The notes under the pieces: generated by a model
Databases searched by the model: none
What the model was told of the DNA's origin: nothing
What the model saw: the letters and a program-made list of their open reading frames with translations, nothing else
Origin: Paludibacter sp.
GTDB lineage: Bacteria > Bacteroidota > Bacteroidia > Bacteroidales > Paludibacteraceae
Reading direction: 5' to 3'
Assembly: GCA_017882285.1 (NCBI GenBank)
Contig: JADGPS010000022.1
Location: forward strand, 1-40,750
Length of the DNA stretch: 40,750 nt
Translations under genes and position numbers: made by a program
Shown: positions 16,401 through 24,185 of the stretch, piece by piece
How positions within the stretch are numbered: the first letter of the stretch is position 1
How the letters are laid out: each line of letters begins with the position of its first letter

Positions 16401-17633
16401 ACCGCCCATTCCGATGCGGTAATTGTCACCGCCCATAACCACTACTTTTTCACCAACTTCAGGAATACCTTTCAGCGCATCGCGTCGTGTACCGAAACCA
16501 ACACCACCGGCCAGCATGATTACTTTATCATAACCGTATTTTTTACCATTTTCTTCGTGCTCGAAAGTCAGCAATGAACCGCAAATCAGCGGTTGACCGA
16601 ATTTATTTCCAAAATCGGAAGCTCCGTTCGAAGCTTTAATCAGAATTTGTTCGGGAGTTTGATACAGCCATTTGCGTGGAGTTGTAGCTTTTTCCCAAGA
16701 ACGTTCATTTCTGTTAGCTGAACCGTTCAAGTCGGGTCTCGGATAACTGGTCATATACACGGCTGTGCCGGCAATTGGTAAACTGGCTTTTCCACCACCC
16801 AGACGGTCGCGGATTTCGCCACCGGTTCCGGTAGCGGCACCGTTGAAAGGTTCAACTGTTGTTGGGAAGTTATGTGTTTCAGCTTTTAGCGAAATGACTG
16901 ATTCAATTTCTTTTGTCTGAAAAAAATCGGGTTTATCACCGCTGGCTGGAGCAAACTGTTCTATTTTTGGTCCTGCGTTGAATGCCACATTATCGGTATA
17001 AGCCGATACCAAGCGATTTGGATTTTTTTCGGAAGTTTTCCGAATCATTTTGAACAACGACATTTCTTTTTCTTCACCGTCAATAATAAATTGACCATTG
17101 AAAATTTTATGACGGCAGTGTTCGGAATTTACTTGTGAGAAACCAAAAACTTCACTGTCAGTTAGTTTTCGTCCAATTTTTTCGCTGATATCATTCAAAT
17201 ATTCAATTTCATCAGGACTTAATGCCAAACCTTCCTGAGCGTTGTAAGTGGCAATATCATCAATGGATAAAATTGGTTCCGGTTGTTTGTTTACCGTGAA
17301 AATATCTTGCCCCAAACCTGTATAAATTCGTTGCAACATCGGGTCATATTCCAAACCACCTTTGGCAGATGGAGTTTGCGGTACGGCTGTGTATTCTTCA
17401 ATACGAATAATGCCGGAAATTCCCATATTTTGAGTGATTTCAACGGCATTCGTACTCCAGGGTGTTATCATTTCGCGGCGCGGACCGACGTAATTTCCTT
17501 CGACAGTTTGATGAATTAGCAATATCGCTTCACCAAAAAGCCATTCTAACTTTCGGACATCTTCGGCTGCAAGTGCTTGTACCAATTGCACCGCATAAAT
17601 GTGTTGTGCCGGAGTTTTGAAAAATTGAATCAT
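13497..17633 (-). CDS. purL: Phosphoribosylformylglycinamidine synthase with in-frame DUF559 insertion
   Basis: PurL makes FGAM from FGAR, glutamine and ATP, a step of de novo purine synthesis. This is the large single-chain form: an N-terminal PurS-like domain, a linker, two PurM-like halves, and a C-terminal glutaminase with nucleophile C1224 in SLGICNGCQL and the late MMPHPERAIFPWQW. Conserved blocks include the SEHCRHKIFNG region, LKAETHNFP and SLSANWMWPCKNPGEDARLY. At 1378 residues it is about 145 longer than expected. The excess is residues about 547-690: after GDMRLTF and before PIDLPLEYLIGKPPRT, E. coli-type enzymes have only a short loop, but here a whole DUF559 endonuclease domain is present (see 15563-15995). 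All purL motifs on both sides remain in frame, so the enzyme is probably still active. Confidence 0.96.
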   Translation of the reverse strand: MIQFFKTPAQHIYAVQLVQALAAEDVRKLEWLFGEAILLIHQTVEGNYVGPRREMITPWSTNAVEITQNMGISGIIRIEEYTAVPQTPSAKGGLEYDPMLQRIYTGLGQDIFTVNKQPEPILSIDDIATYNAQEGLALSPDEIEYLNDISEKIGRKLTDSEVFGFSQVNSEHCRHKIFNGQFIIDGEEKEMSLFKMIRKTSEKNPNRLVSAYTDNVAFNAGPKIEQFAPASGDKPDFFQTKEIESVISLKAETHNFPTTVEPFNGAATGTGGEIRDRLGGGKASLPIAGTAVYMTSYPRPDLNGSANRNERSWEKATTPRKWLYQTPEQILIKASNGASDFGNKFGQPLICGSLLTFEHEENGKKYGYDKVIMLAGGVGFGTRRDALKGIPEVGEKVVVMGGDNYRIGMGGGAVSSVETGQYNNAIELNAVQRANPEMQKRVSNVIRTLAEADVNPIVSIHDHGAGGHLNCLSELVESTGGKIDISKLPVGDPTLSAKEIIGNESQERMGMIIKHDDIESVRRIAERERAPMYVVGETTGDMRLTFLPPNPLKGEQKTGVQTAYPSMYSRLKELAVKHRNNPTQAEEFLWEQLKSKNLDSYKFRRQHIIGDCIADFVCLQKSLVIEVDGKYHNEPEIKEYDELRTQLFQEYGFKVIRFTNEEVIGNIDHVLNTIKTELANQTPPLGGWGAAPIDLPLEYLIGKPPRTVITDQTIEENYAPIEVSEDNLLTYIQNVLQVESVACKDWLTSKVDRSITGKIARQQCAGEIQLPLNDLGVVALDYRGKTGIATSIGHAPLAALVNPEAGSVLAIAEALTNIVWALLTDGLDSVSLSANWMWPCKNPGEDARLYKAVEACSDFACSLGINIPTGKDSLSMTQKYGDEKVFSPGTVIISAGAEVSDVQKTVSPVLVNDPKSVVYYIDFSFDNYKLGGSVLAQTLNKLGDDVPTVQDAEYFKAAFDSIQELIAKDLILAGHDISEGGLFTALLEMNFANSAGGLNVKLDDIAETSLVNILFAENPGVLIQVKDKKAVEKILEGNGVGYARVATPIAERRLEINKKSISYTFSINELRDVWFRSSYLLDRKQSGEICASARFNNYKNQVLEFNFDKTFKGKFSQFGISQDRKPSGVRAAIIRDKGTNGDREMAYALYIAGFDVKDVHMTDLATGRETLEDVNMIVFCGGFSNSDVLGSAKGWAGGFLFNEKAKLALDNYYKRNDTLSLGICNGCQLMIELDLINFEHDVKPRMLHNDSHKFESGFLGLTIPQNNSVMLGSLSGSKLGVWVAHGEGKFYFPKDENEYNIIAKYSYSAYPGNPNGSDYGVAGICSTDGRHLAMMPHPERAIFPWQWAHYPADRRANDQITPWVEAFVNARKWVEKNL
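15563..15995 (-). mobile_element. Hairpin-ended DUF559 endonuclease element inside purL
   Basis: The ends are inverted copies, CTGCCCCC(C/T)AACCCCCT on each strand, 24 of 27 bases matching, each folding as CCCCC-loop-GGGGG. Read with purL, the ends become LPPNPLKGEQ and TPPLGGWGAA. Between them, from M567 (codon at 15933-15935), lies a complete DUF559 domain: NNPTQAEEFLWEQL, FRRQ (603-606), D615 in IADF, E626 and D628 in LVIEVDG, H632, then RFTNEEV. These are the PD-(D/E)XK residues of Vsr-like nucleases. The insert is about 144 codons, has no stop, and lacks intein splice residues at its borders. Exact borders may be off by a few bases, because no target duplication was certain. Confidence 0.88.
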
Positions 17634-17726
17634 GATATATTTGAAGTTATAGAAATTACAGAATATACGGAAGTGTCAGATTATAAAGTAGCTACCTGTA
17701 TTTCCTGTACACCTTCAATTTGAACG

Positions 17727-17734
17727 CAAAGATA
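17727..17734 (-). promoter_or_regulatory. -7 box for purL
   Basis: On the minus strand this reads TATCTTTG, a good TAnnTTTG match, 93 bases before the purL ATG. No clear -33 TTG is at the right distance. The leader between holds no evident purine riboswitch that I can fold by eye. Confidence 0.45.
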
Positions 17735-17787
17735 GTCAAATTATATGTTGCTTGAAATAGCCAAAAGCCAAAAAAATCAAAGATATT

Positions 17788-18963
17788 TTATGTTTCCAAC
17801 AGCGTTTCAAGATAATGTTTTTCTATGCCATATAATTTTTTAATTGCAGCGATATTATTTAAAATCTGCTCTTTATTTGGTTTTGCATCTGAAACTTTTT
17901 TACCAACAATCATCACGTTTTTAGGAGTGTGTTCCAACGAAATAAACTCAAAAACGTTGGTTTTATAACCATACGCTTCCAGTATCATGGCGCGTAAAGT
18001 GTCGGTAATAATTTCGGCTTGTCGCTCTTTTAAAATGCCAAATCGTGTAACGTTGCTGAGTTCGTTTGTAACATTCATTGCTTTTCTGATTTGTTTGTGG
18101 CAACAAGGTGCGCAAACAATCAAGGCTGCTTCGGATTTTATTCCACGATAAATAGCTTCGTCGGTGGCGGTATCGCAAGCATGAAGGGCAATCAAAATGT
18201 CAATGTGCTCAAGATCCGTTTTTTCAATTGTTCCTTTCACAAAAGTAAGGTTATCGAAATTCGCTTTTTTGGCAATGGCATTGCAGGTATTTACCAACTC
18301 TTCGCGAAACTCAACACCAGTCATTTTTACAGTAAGTTTCAGATTATTAGTCAAATAATCGTACAATGCAAAAGTCAAATATCCTTTTCCAGAACCCATA
18401 TCGACCAAGTGATACGTTTTCGAAAGCGACAATTCAGTTAGATTCGGTGCTAAAAGTTCAATGTATTGATTAATTTGTTTATACTTATCGCTCATTTCGC
18501 GCCGAATTTCCCAAATGGCATTGGTGATTTCCAGTTCGCGTAAATAAATGTTTTCGTGCGTGTTAATCAATCGATCTTTGGGTTTATCGTGTGAGAAAGT
18601 AGAAGGTGCCACCATGGTTGGTTTGTTAGTTTTTATTTGCTGGTTTCCGTTCGGCAAAATGATAAGATTTATATTTTCTGTTTTGGTAAACATATCCCCA
18701 TTATAAAAGTCGTTTTCAAGTGCATTTTCCAACAACTTTAAACCTTCTGCAATTTCAAAATTCTTCGTAATGTCCTTTGTATTATGCCGGTATATGAAGT
18801 TTAAGCAATATCCTTTTTTTAGTTCCACCGCGGTAACAATCAACTTTTTCAGGTCGGAAGTTTTATCTCTTTTACCGGCTAGCGTTAGTTTTATCAACTC
18901 TTTTTTATTGATAAAAGATTGAAGTTTGACGAAAAATATATCTGTTTGAGAATTTGAATTCAT
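17788..18963 (-). CDS. SAM-dependent methyltransferase (Methyltransf_32-like)
   Basis: The 391-residue product has an N-terminal region of about 130 residues with weak similarity to nothing I can name, then ENIYLRELEITNAIWEIRREMSDKY, a conserved lead-in, and a Rossmann methyltransferase with motif I VDMGSGKGYLTF (187-198), a later HACDTATDEAI acidic/histidine block and CAPCCHKQIR. The CAPCCHKQ block is typical of the Methyltransf_32 proteins (related to eukaryotic METTL25/GSTCD-type). The two adjacent cysteines may bind metal. The substrate, possibly RNA or protein, is not known. Confidence 0.83.
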   Translation of the reverse strand: MNSNSQTDIFFVKLQSFINKKELIKLTLAGKRDKTSDLKKLIVTAVELKKGYCLNFIYRHNTKDITKNFEIAEGLKLLENALENDFYNGDMFTKTENINLIILPNGNQQIKTNKPTMVAPSTFSHDKPKDRLINTHENIYLRELEITNAIWEIRREMSDKYKQINQYIELLAPNLTELSLSKTYHLVDMGSGKGYLTFALYDYLTNNLKLTVKMTGVEFREELVNTCNAIAKKANFDNLTFVKGTIEKTDLEHIDILIALHACDTATDEAIYRGIKSEAALIVCAPCCHKQIRKAMNVTNELSNVTRFGILKERQAEIITDTLRAMILEAYGYKTNVFEFISLEHTPKNVMIVGKKVSDAKPNKEQILNNIAAIKKLYGIEKHYLETLLET

Positions 18964-19117
18964 GAAATTGTTTGATTATTAAAATTAAAACAAAGGTAAC
19001 AATTTTAGTCTGATTTAAAGTTCAATGATGGGTTTAAAAACGCAATGAGAATCTTACGGTAAGGAAGACTCTCATTGTAAATTATTTAATCAAACACTCA
19101 AAACGGTTAAAAACCTC

Positions 19118-19483
19118 TTAAATTTTCGTAATTTTATTATACGTAAAATACGAAACAGCTAGGATCGCAAAAGCAATAATTGGAAAAATGGCTGCTTTTA
19201 ATGGATCACCACTGGAAATGTGGGCAATAAATGCTGAAACAAAGACAATTGTAAATCCGGAATAAGCAAATTCTTTTATTTTAATCGGAATCCAAGGTAA
19301 AATCAACGCAATTACTCCCAGAATTTTAGCAGTTCCAAGTTCAATTCTGAAATAATCAGGATAACCAAGATGGACAAAACCAACTTTAGCAGCCGGATCT
19401 GTAAAATATGCAAATGCAGCAAACAACATCATAATTGAAATAAATGCCGTGCTAATCCAGTAAATAATTTTATTTGTTTTCAT
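19118..19483 (-). CDS. DoxX-like membrane protein
   Basis: This 121-residue protein has four hydrophobic helices. KVGFVHLGYPDYFRIELGTAKILGVIALILPWIPIKIKEFAYSGF in the middle is the DoxX-like pattern (YP..F....G..KI.G...L..P...K...YAG). DoxX-like proteins are membrane proteins often tied to redox or thiol stress. It is downstream of bcp with a 24-base gap, so the two may be cotranscribed. Substrate unknown. Confidence 0.82.
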   Translation of the reverse strand: MKTNKIIYWISTAFISIMMLFAAFAYFTDPAAKVGFVHLGYPDYFRIELGTAKILGVIALILPWIPIKIKEFAYSGFTIVFVSAFIAHISSGDPLKAAIFPIIAFAILAVSYFTYNKITKI

Positions 19484-19507
19484 GTTTTTTTTGAATTTAG
19501 TTGATAA

Positions 19508-19963
19508 TCAAATTGTTATTTGAGAAGCGTGCTCTTTTGTGTTCACTTCTTTAGGCAGGATTACGCGGGTTATAATTCCGGCTTCGTCAATAATAAAAGT
19601 AGTGCGGAACATGCCCATATATTGTCTTCCGTACATTGATTTTTCGCCCCAGGTGCCGAAAATTTCTGATAGTTTTTTGTCGGTATCGGCAATCAGATTA
19701 AAGGGTAAGTTTTGTTTTGCAATGAATTTTTGGTGAGATGCGGCACTGTCGGCACTTACGCCAATGACTTCGTAGCCTGCTTTACGTAATTCATCATAAT
19801 TGTCTCGCAGACTGCATGCCTGAGCCGTGCAACCCGGTGTGTTGTCTTTCGGGTAAAAGTACAAAACCAATTTTTTTCCGGCAAAATCTGCCAGCTTTAT
19901 TTCTTTACCTTCCTGATTTACTCCTAAAATCGCCGGAACTTTGTCGCCTACTTGTAATGCCAT
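19508..19963 (-). CDS. bcp: Thioredoxin-dependent thiol peroxidase (Bcp)
   Basis: Bcp is an atypical peroxiredoxin that reduces hydrogen and organic peroxides using thioredoxin. From the ATG at 19963 (MALQVGDKVPAIL) the protein has 151 residues. FYPKDNTPGC gives peroxidatic C45, and TAQACSLRD gives resolving C50, the E. coli-type spacing. An ATG further upstream (19990) is in frame but lies inside the hairpin repeat at 19983, so it is not used as the start. The C-terminus (KEHASQITI) is slightly unusual but complete. Confidence 0.94.
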   Translation of the reverse strand: MALQVGDKVPAILGVNQEGKEIKLADFAGKKLVLYFYPKDNTPGCTAQACSLRDNYDELRKAGYEVIGVSADSAASHQKFIAKQNLPFNLIADTDKKLSEIFGTWGEKSMYGRQYMGMFRTTFIIDEAGIITRVILPKEVNTKEHASQITI

Positions 19964-19982
19964 AATATGTATTGTTTTAAAG

Positions 19983-20140
19983 ACCCCCAACCCCCTAAAG
20001 GGGATTTCTTTGGAGGAAGATTAGTGTTTTTGTAATTCAGCAGAAATTTACTGTTTTATGTTTAACGCAATAAACACACAAGAGTTCAATTCAGGAGATA
20101 AAAAGCAACTATTTAAAACTCCCCTTTAGGGGTTGGGGGT
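19983..20140. repeat. Hairpin-ended element without coding sequence, copy 2
   Basis: The left end ACCCCCAACCCCCTAAAGGGG (19983-20003) is inverted against the right end CCCCTTTAGGGGTTGGGGGT (20121-20140). Each end folds as CCCC-TAAA-GGGG. The AT-rich middle of about 115 bases has no open frame of note. The ends match those of the purL DUF559 element, so this looks like its non-autonomous relative. The right end supplies the last codons and the stop of the radical SAM gene. Confidence 0.8.
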
Positions 20141-21052
20141 AAAAAGTTTTCCCTGCCAGGTATCTCTTTCTTTCAACCGTTTCTCTATTTTTGCAGTAAA
20201 TTCAAAGTTTTTCAGACCCCATTCCGGTGCAATCAGCAATTCTTTGGGTGATTGCGACACAAAGCGTTCTATGGCAATTTTCGGATTCAATTTTTCCAAA
20301 AAGTCAATGGCTAAATCGATATATTCGTAAGCTGTATAAAGATGAAACCATTCGGGATGTTCGGTAAATTGTTGTGCCATCTTTGTGCCTCTTATTAATT
20401 GTAACTGATGAATTTTCAGTACATTAATTGGTAATTTTGACAATAAAACGGCATGAGAAAGTATGGTTTCACGACTTTCATTCGGTAAACCGAGGATGAT
20501 ATGTACGCAGGTTCGGATACCATGTTTTGCCGTTTCACGAATCGCAAGTTCGGCACAGGCATAATCATGACTACGATTGATAAACTGTAACGTTTCATCG
20601 TTTGTCGATTCAATACCATATTCAATCATAACGTAGTATTTCTTAGTCAGTTCAGCAAAATAATCCAGCAATTCATTGTTCACACAATCGGGACGAGTGC
20701 CCACCACCAAACCAACCACATTCGGGAAGGAAAGGGCTTCTTCGTAAATTGCTTTCAGATTTTCAATTGAATCGTAGGTGTTGGTGTACGACTGAAAATA
20801 GGCCAGATAAAGTTGAGCCTGGTATTTGTGATGAAAAAAAACGATTCCTTCTTCCACTTGTTCACTCACACTTTTGGTCGATTTACAATATTCGGGACTG
20901 AATGTCTGATTATTACAATAAGTGCAACCGCCGGTTCCTTTGCTTCCATCGCGGTTTGGACATGTAAAACCTGCATTAATGGAAATTTTCTGAACACGTT
21001 CTGCGAATTCGGCTTTCAAAACCTGGTTATAATTGAGATAACGGATTTTCAT
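20126..21052 (-). CDS. YhcC-like radical SAM protein (TIGR01212 family)
   Basis: From the ATG at 21052 the protein has 308 residues, close to E. coli YhcC (about 309). SINAGFTCPNRDGSKGTGGC (24-43 of this start) begins the radical SAM cluster; the third cysteine is at CTYC. TRPDCVNNELLDYF, GIESTNDETLQFINRSHDY and HIILGLPNESRETI are family blocks. The molecular role is not established. Seven codons upstream another ATG is in frame but lies on the -7 box. Oddly, the last codons FTPNP and the TAA stop come from the repeat at 19983-20140. Confidence 0.9.
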   Translation of the reverse strand: MKIRYLNYNQVLKAEFAERVQKISINAGFTCPNRDGSKGTGGCTYCNNQTFSPEYCKSTKSVSEQVEEGIVFFHHKYQAQLYLAYFQSYTNTYDSIENLKAIYEEALSFPNVVGLVVGTRPDCVNNELLDYFAELTKKYYVMIEYGIESTNDETLQFINRSHDYACAELAIRETAKHGIRTCVHIILGLPNESRETILSHAVLLSKLPINVLKIHQLQLIRGTKMAQQFTEHPEWFHLYTAYEYIDLAIDFLEKLNPKIAIERFVSQSPKELLIAPEWGLKNFEFTAKIEKRLKERDTWQGKLFTPNP

Positions 21053-21070
21053 AAAAATATATTTCGGGAA

Positions 21071-21078
21071 CAAAGATA
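21071..21078 (-). promoter_or_regulatory. -7 box for the YhcC-like gene
   Basis: On the minus strand this reads TATCTTTG, 18 bases before the ATG at 21052. It supports that start rather than the upstream one at 21073. It is paired with a divergent box at 21096. Confidence 0.55.
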
Positions 21079-21095
21079 TACATTAGGTTTTTTAT

Positions 21096-21103
21096 TATTT
21101 TTG
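21096..21103 (+). promoter_or_regulatory. -7 box for the PHP phosphatase gene
   Basis: TATTTTTG matches TAnnTTTG and lies 18 bases before the ATG at 21122. The two divergent boxes share a 69-base intergenic region, so binding at one probably affects the other. Confidence 0.5.
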
Positions 21104-21121
21104 TAAAACAGAAAAATATTC

Positions 21122-21982
21122 ATGTATTGGTCAAATTATCATAGTCATTGTACGTTTTGTGATGGACGAAGTTCGATGGAAGAATTTATTAAATTTGCCA
21201 TTGCCAAAGGCGTGAAAAAATATGGGTTTTCATCGCATTCACCGCTTCCATTCCTCACTTTCTGGAATATGAAAATAGATGATCTTGCTGATTATCAGAC
21301 TGAATTTTATCGATTGAAACAAAAATATAATTCCAATATTGAATTGTTCCTTGGACTGGAAATAGATTATATCGATAATTTTTTTGAAGTACGAAACGAA
21401 TTATTTAATACGGAAAACTTTAATTATCTGATAGGTTCCATACATTATCTGGATCAATTGCCAACAGGTGATTTTTGGACAATTGATGGGGATTTTTCTA
21501 AATTCGATATAGGACTTAATCTGCTTTTCGGAGGCGATATCCGCTTAGCAGTTAAACGATTCTTTGAAGTCAGTTCATTAATGATTCAAAAAGGTGGTTT
21601 CGATATTGTCGGCCATTTTGATAAAATAGCACTGAATGCGAGTCACTATAAAGATTTTGACAGTACTGATAATGAATATAAAAATCTGATAGGTGAAACA
21701 CTGCAATTGATTAAAGATAAAGCGCTTATTCTCGAAATAAATACAAAATCACTGAATGAAAAGGGATTTACTTACCCAAATCAGCAATTTTTCCCTTTAA
21801 TGAAGGAGTTGCAAATTCCTATTACGGTAAACTCCGATTGCCATTATCCCACCAATATTATCGATGGATTTGAACCAACATTTAAAGTGCTGAAAGAAGC
21901 AGGATTCAATACTATGCATCAACTGGTAAGAGGCACGTGGCAAGCGGTGGAATTTAATGAAAAAGGGATGACAGGATTCTGA
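21122..21982 (+). CDS. PHP-family histidinol-phosphatase-like protein
   Basis: The 286-residue protein begins MYWSNYHSHCTFCDGRSSMEE, with the HxH metal motif of the PHP superfamily, and continues GVKKYGFSSHSPLPF, a HisJ/HisK-type signature. FLGLEIDYI, IGSIHYLD, DIVGHFDKI and the closing VNSDCHYPTNI carry the remaining histidine, glutamate and aspartate ligands. It most likely dephosphorylates histidinol phosphate in histidine synthesis, though no other his gene is in the window, so another phosphoester is possible. It is transcribed divergently from the YhcC-like gene. Confidence 0.85.
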   Translation: MYWSNYHSHCTFCDGRSSMEEFIKFAIAKGVKKYGFSSHSPLPFLTFWNMKIDDLADYQTEFYRLKQKYNSNIELFLGLEIDYIDNFFEVRNELFNTENFNYLIGSIHYLDQLPTGDFWTIDGDFSKFDIGLNLLFGGDIRLAVKRFFEVSSLMIQKGGFDIVGHFDKIALNASHYKDFDSTDNEYKNLIGETLQLIKDKALILEINTKSLNEKGFTYPNQQFFPLMKELQIPITVNSDCHYPTNIIDGFEPTFKVLKEAGFNTMHQLVRGTWQAVEFNEKGMTGF

Positions 21983-21999
21983 ATTGTGCAATTTATTCT

Positions 22000-22971
22000 T
22001 TACGAAACGTAAACTTCTAATAAAGTCACTGCGGTTTCGGGAATCAAACCCAACTCTTCAATGCAAGCCGGAATTAACACCGTGTCACCTTTGTTGACAA
22101 CGGTTTTTTCGCCGTTACATTCAATTACCATATTTCCTTCGAGGCACATATACGTTACAAACGAATCCATTGGACCATAATTGCGTGTCATTGCTGCATC
22201 AAGTCGGATCAGGTTGGTTGTAAAGTATTCGCATTCAATTAACAAAGTAATTTCATTCCATTGAGCTTTGTAGGAAGTCTTCGGTTCTTTTGAAGCCGAA
22301 AAATTAATAACATCCAACGCTTGTTCTGTATGTAATTCGCGTTGGTGACCTTGTGCGTCGGTGCGTTTGTAATCGTAAATACGGTAAGTAATGTCGCTGC
22401 TTTGTTGAATTTCGGCCACCACCACACTTTTTCCTATGGCATGAACCAGTCCTGCAGGAATAAAGAAAACATCGCCTTTTGTCACCGGCACTTTTTGCAA
22501 TAAAGTTTCAACTTTATCATCTTCCAGTGCATCAAGATATTCATCGCGAGTGCAATCTTTCATGAAACCGATAATCAGTTCAGCTCCCTTGTCAGCGTCC
22601 ACCACGTACCACATTTCTGTTTTTCCATACGAATTATGACGTTCAGCAGCAATTTCATCGCCCGGATGAACCTGAATGGAAAGGTTTTCGTTGGCATCAA
22701 TCAGTTTAAAAAGTAAGGGGAATGACAAACCATATTCGTCGTAGAGTTTATCTCCAAGCAGATCACCCATGTAGATTTCAATCAACTCGGTCAGATTATT
22801 TCCGGCTAAAAAACCGTTAGTTACAACTGATTCATCTCCTTCGTAACCCGAAAGTTCCCAACTTTCGCCTAACTTGTCCGTTTGAGCTTCTTTTCCGAAA
22901 ATGTTTTTCAGTTTATTACCGCCCCAGATTTTATCTTTCAGAATGGGTTTGAATTTTAGTGGATATAACAT
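22000..22971 (-). CDS. manA: Mannose-6-phosphate isomerase, class I
   Basis: ManA interconverts fructose 6-phosphate and mannose 6-phosphate. The 323-residue length is that of the short bacterial class. LSIQVHPGD (97-105) contains zinc ligands Q100 and H102, and KTEMWYV (117-123) contains E119. GDVFFIPAGLVHAIG is the later metal and active-site block, and the jelly-roll C-terminal half ends normally. It converges with the PHP gene (17 bases between). With galE and the nucleotidyltransferase it suggests a local group for sugar-nucleotide or exopolysaccharide precursors. Confidence 0.94.
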   Translation of the reverse strand: MLYPLKFKPILKDKIWGGNKLKNIFGKEAQTDKLGESWELSGYEGDESVVTNGFLAGNNLTELIEIYMGDLLGDKLYDEYGLSFPLLFKLIDANENLSIQVHPGDEIAAERHNSYGKTEMWYVVDADKGAELIIGFMKDCTRDEYLDALEDDKVETLLQKVPVTKGDVFFIPAGLVHAIGKSVVVAEIQQSSDITYRIYDYKRTDAQGHQRELHTEQALDVINFSASKEPKTSYKAQWNEITLLIECEYFTTNLIRLDAAMTRNYGPMDSFVTYMCLEGNMVIECNGEKTVVNKGDTVLIPACIEELGLIPETAVTLLEVYVS

Positions 22972-22978
22972 AAAAGTC

Positions 22979-23013
22979 AGTAGTTGGTAGTATGTAGTTG
23001 GTAGTATGTAGTT
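22979..23013. repeat. Low-complexity GTAGTTGGTAGTAT repeat
   Basis: The units AGTAGTTGGTAGTATGTAGT are repeated twice in a row just upstream of manA. Similar GTAGTTGGTAGT units occur in both orientations at 39572-39720. This looks like a dispersed simple repeat. The rest of 23014-23136 holds nothing convincing. Confidence 0.6.
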
Positions 23014-23136
23014 TAAGAAAAAAACAAAGAAAAATTAATATACTGAAAATCAGACAATTTTTATTGTTTCATGTTTCGCGTTCCGGGTTCTTTATTCTAT
23101 TGTCTTTGTTCTTTTGTCTTGGTTTCCGGTTATTCT

Positions 23137-24171
23137 TTACTCTGCTTTTGCACGTTGAGCCAGATTCTGCTCCCAAACCCAGGCGCTACGAAGTGTTTCT
23201 TCAACAGTTTCGTTGGCAATCCAACCCAATTCATTGTTAGCATAAGAAGGATCTGCCCAAACCTTTTCTATATCTCCTTCACGACGGCCAACAAGTCTAT
23301 AGGGAACTTTAACTCCCGTCACTTCTTCAAATATTTCAATTATTTCCAATACCGATAATCCGCGCCCTGTGCCAAGGTTAAAAGTTTCGACGCGTGATTT
23401 TGTTTTATGATTTAATATCCGTTGTACTGCAATTACATGCGCTTTTGCTAAATCCACCACGTGAATATAATCACGAATACATGAACCATCAGGTGTATTG
23501 TAATTACTACCAAAAACCTGCAAATGTTTTCGTAATCCGATAGCAGTTTGAGTGACAAAGGGTAATAAATTGTTTGGAACTCCGTTTGGCAATTCACCTA
23601 TTTCGGCAGAGCTATGAGCTCCAATCGGATTAAAGTAACGAAGTATAATGCTCTGATAGCAAGGATTTGCATAAATTGTATCACGAATAATTTCTTCGCC
23701 AATTTGTTTTGTATTTCCGTAAGGGGAAAGAGCCGGTTTAATCGGAGCGCTTTCGGTTACCGGTAAAATATCAGGTTGTCCATAAACAGTGCATGACGAC
23801 GAAAACACAAAATTATTTATTTTGTGAATTGGCATTAATTGTAATAAATTGATAAGCGACACCAAATTATTGCGATAATACAACAAAGGTTTTTCAACTG
23901 ATTCACCAACGGCTTTACTGGCAGCGAAATGAATAATAGCCTCAATATCATTGTATTTCTCGAACATGCGATCCATACTCAAGTAATCAACACAATCTAT
24001 ATTTTCAAAAGCCGGACGAATGCCTGTAATTTTTTCAATACCATTCAATACATCAATATTTGAATTGGAAAGATTGTCAACAATTACAACCTCAAAACCA
24101 ACCTTTTGCAATTCAACAACCGTGTGCGAACCGATATAACCGATACCTCCGGTTACTAAAATTTTTGCCAT
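23137..24171 (-). CDS. galE: UDP-glucose 4-epimerase
   Basis: GalE interconverts UDP-glucose and UDP-galactose using tightly bound NAD. The 344-residue protein has the NAD-binding TGGIGYIGSHT (7-17), SSSCTVYG (124-131), and the catalytic YxxxK pair Y151 and K155 in SPYGNTKQIGE. The LRYFNPIGAH and CIRDYIHVVDLA blocks are classic. It follows the sugar nucleotidyltransferase gene by 14 bases, so they form an operon. Confidence 0.96.
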   Translation of the reverse strand: MAKILVTGGIGYIGSHTVVELQKVGFEVVIVDNLSNSNIDVLNGIEKITGIRPAFENIDCVDYLSMDRMFEKYNDIEAIIHFAASKAVGESVEKPLLYYRNNLVSLINLLQLMPIHKINNFVFSSSCTVYGQPDILPVTESAPIKPALSPYGNTKQIGEEIIRDTIYANPCYQSIILRYFNPIGAHSSAEIGELPNGVPNNLLPFVTQTAIGLRKHLQVFGSNYNTPDGSCIRDYIHVVDLAKAHVIAVQRILNHKTKSRVETFNLGTGRGLSVLEIIEIFEEVTGVKVPYRLVGRREGDIEKVWADPSYANNELGWIANETVEETLRSAWVWEQNLAQRAKAE

Positions 24172-24185
24172 AAAATCTTTGCTAT

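Noticed and set aside
22979-23013. CRISPR array
   Set aside because: Units are short, contiguous and low-complexity, without spacers.
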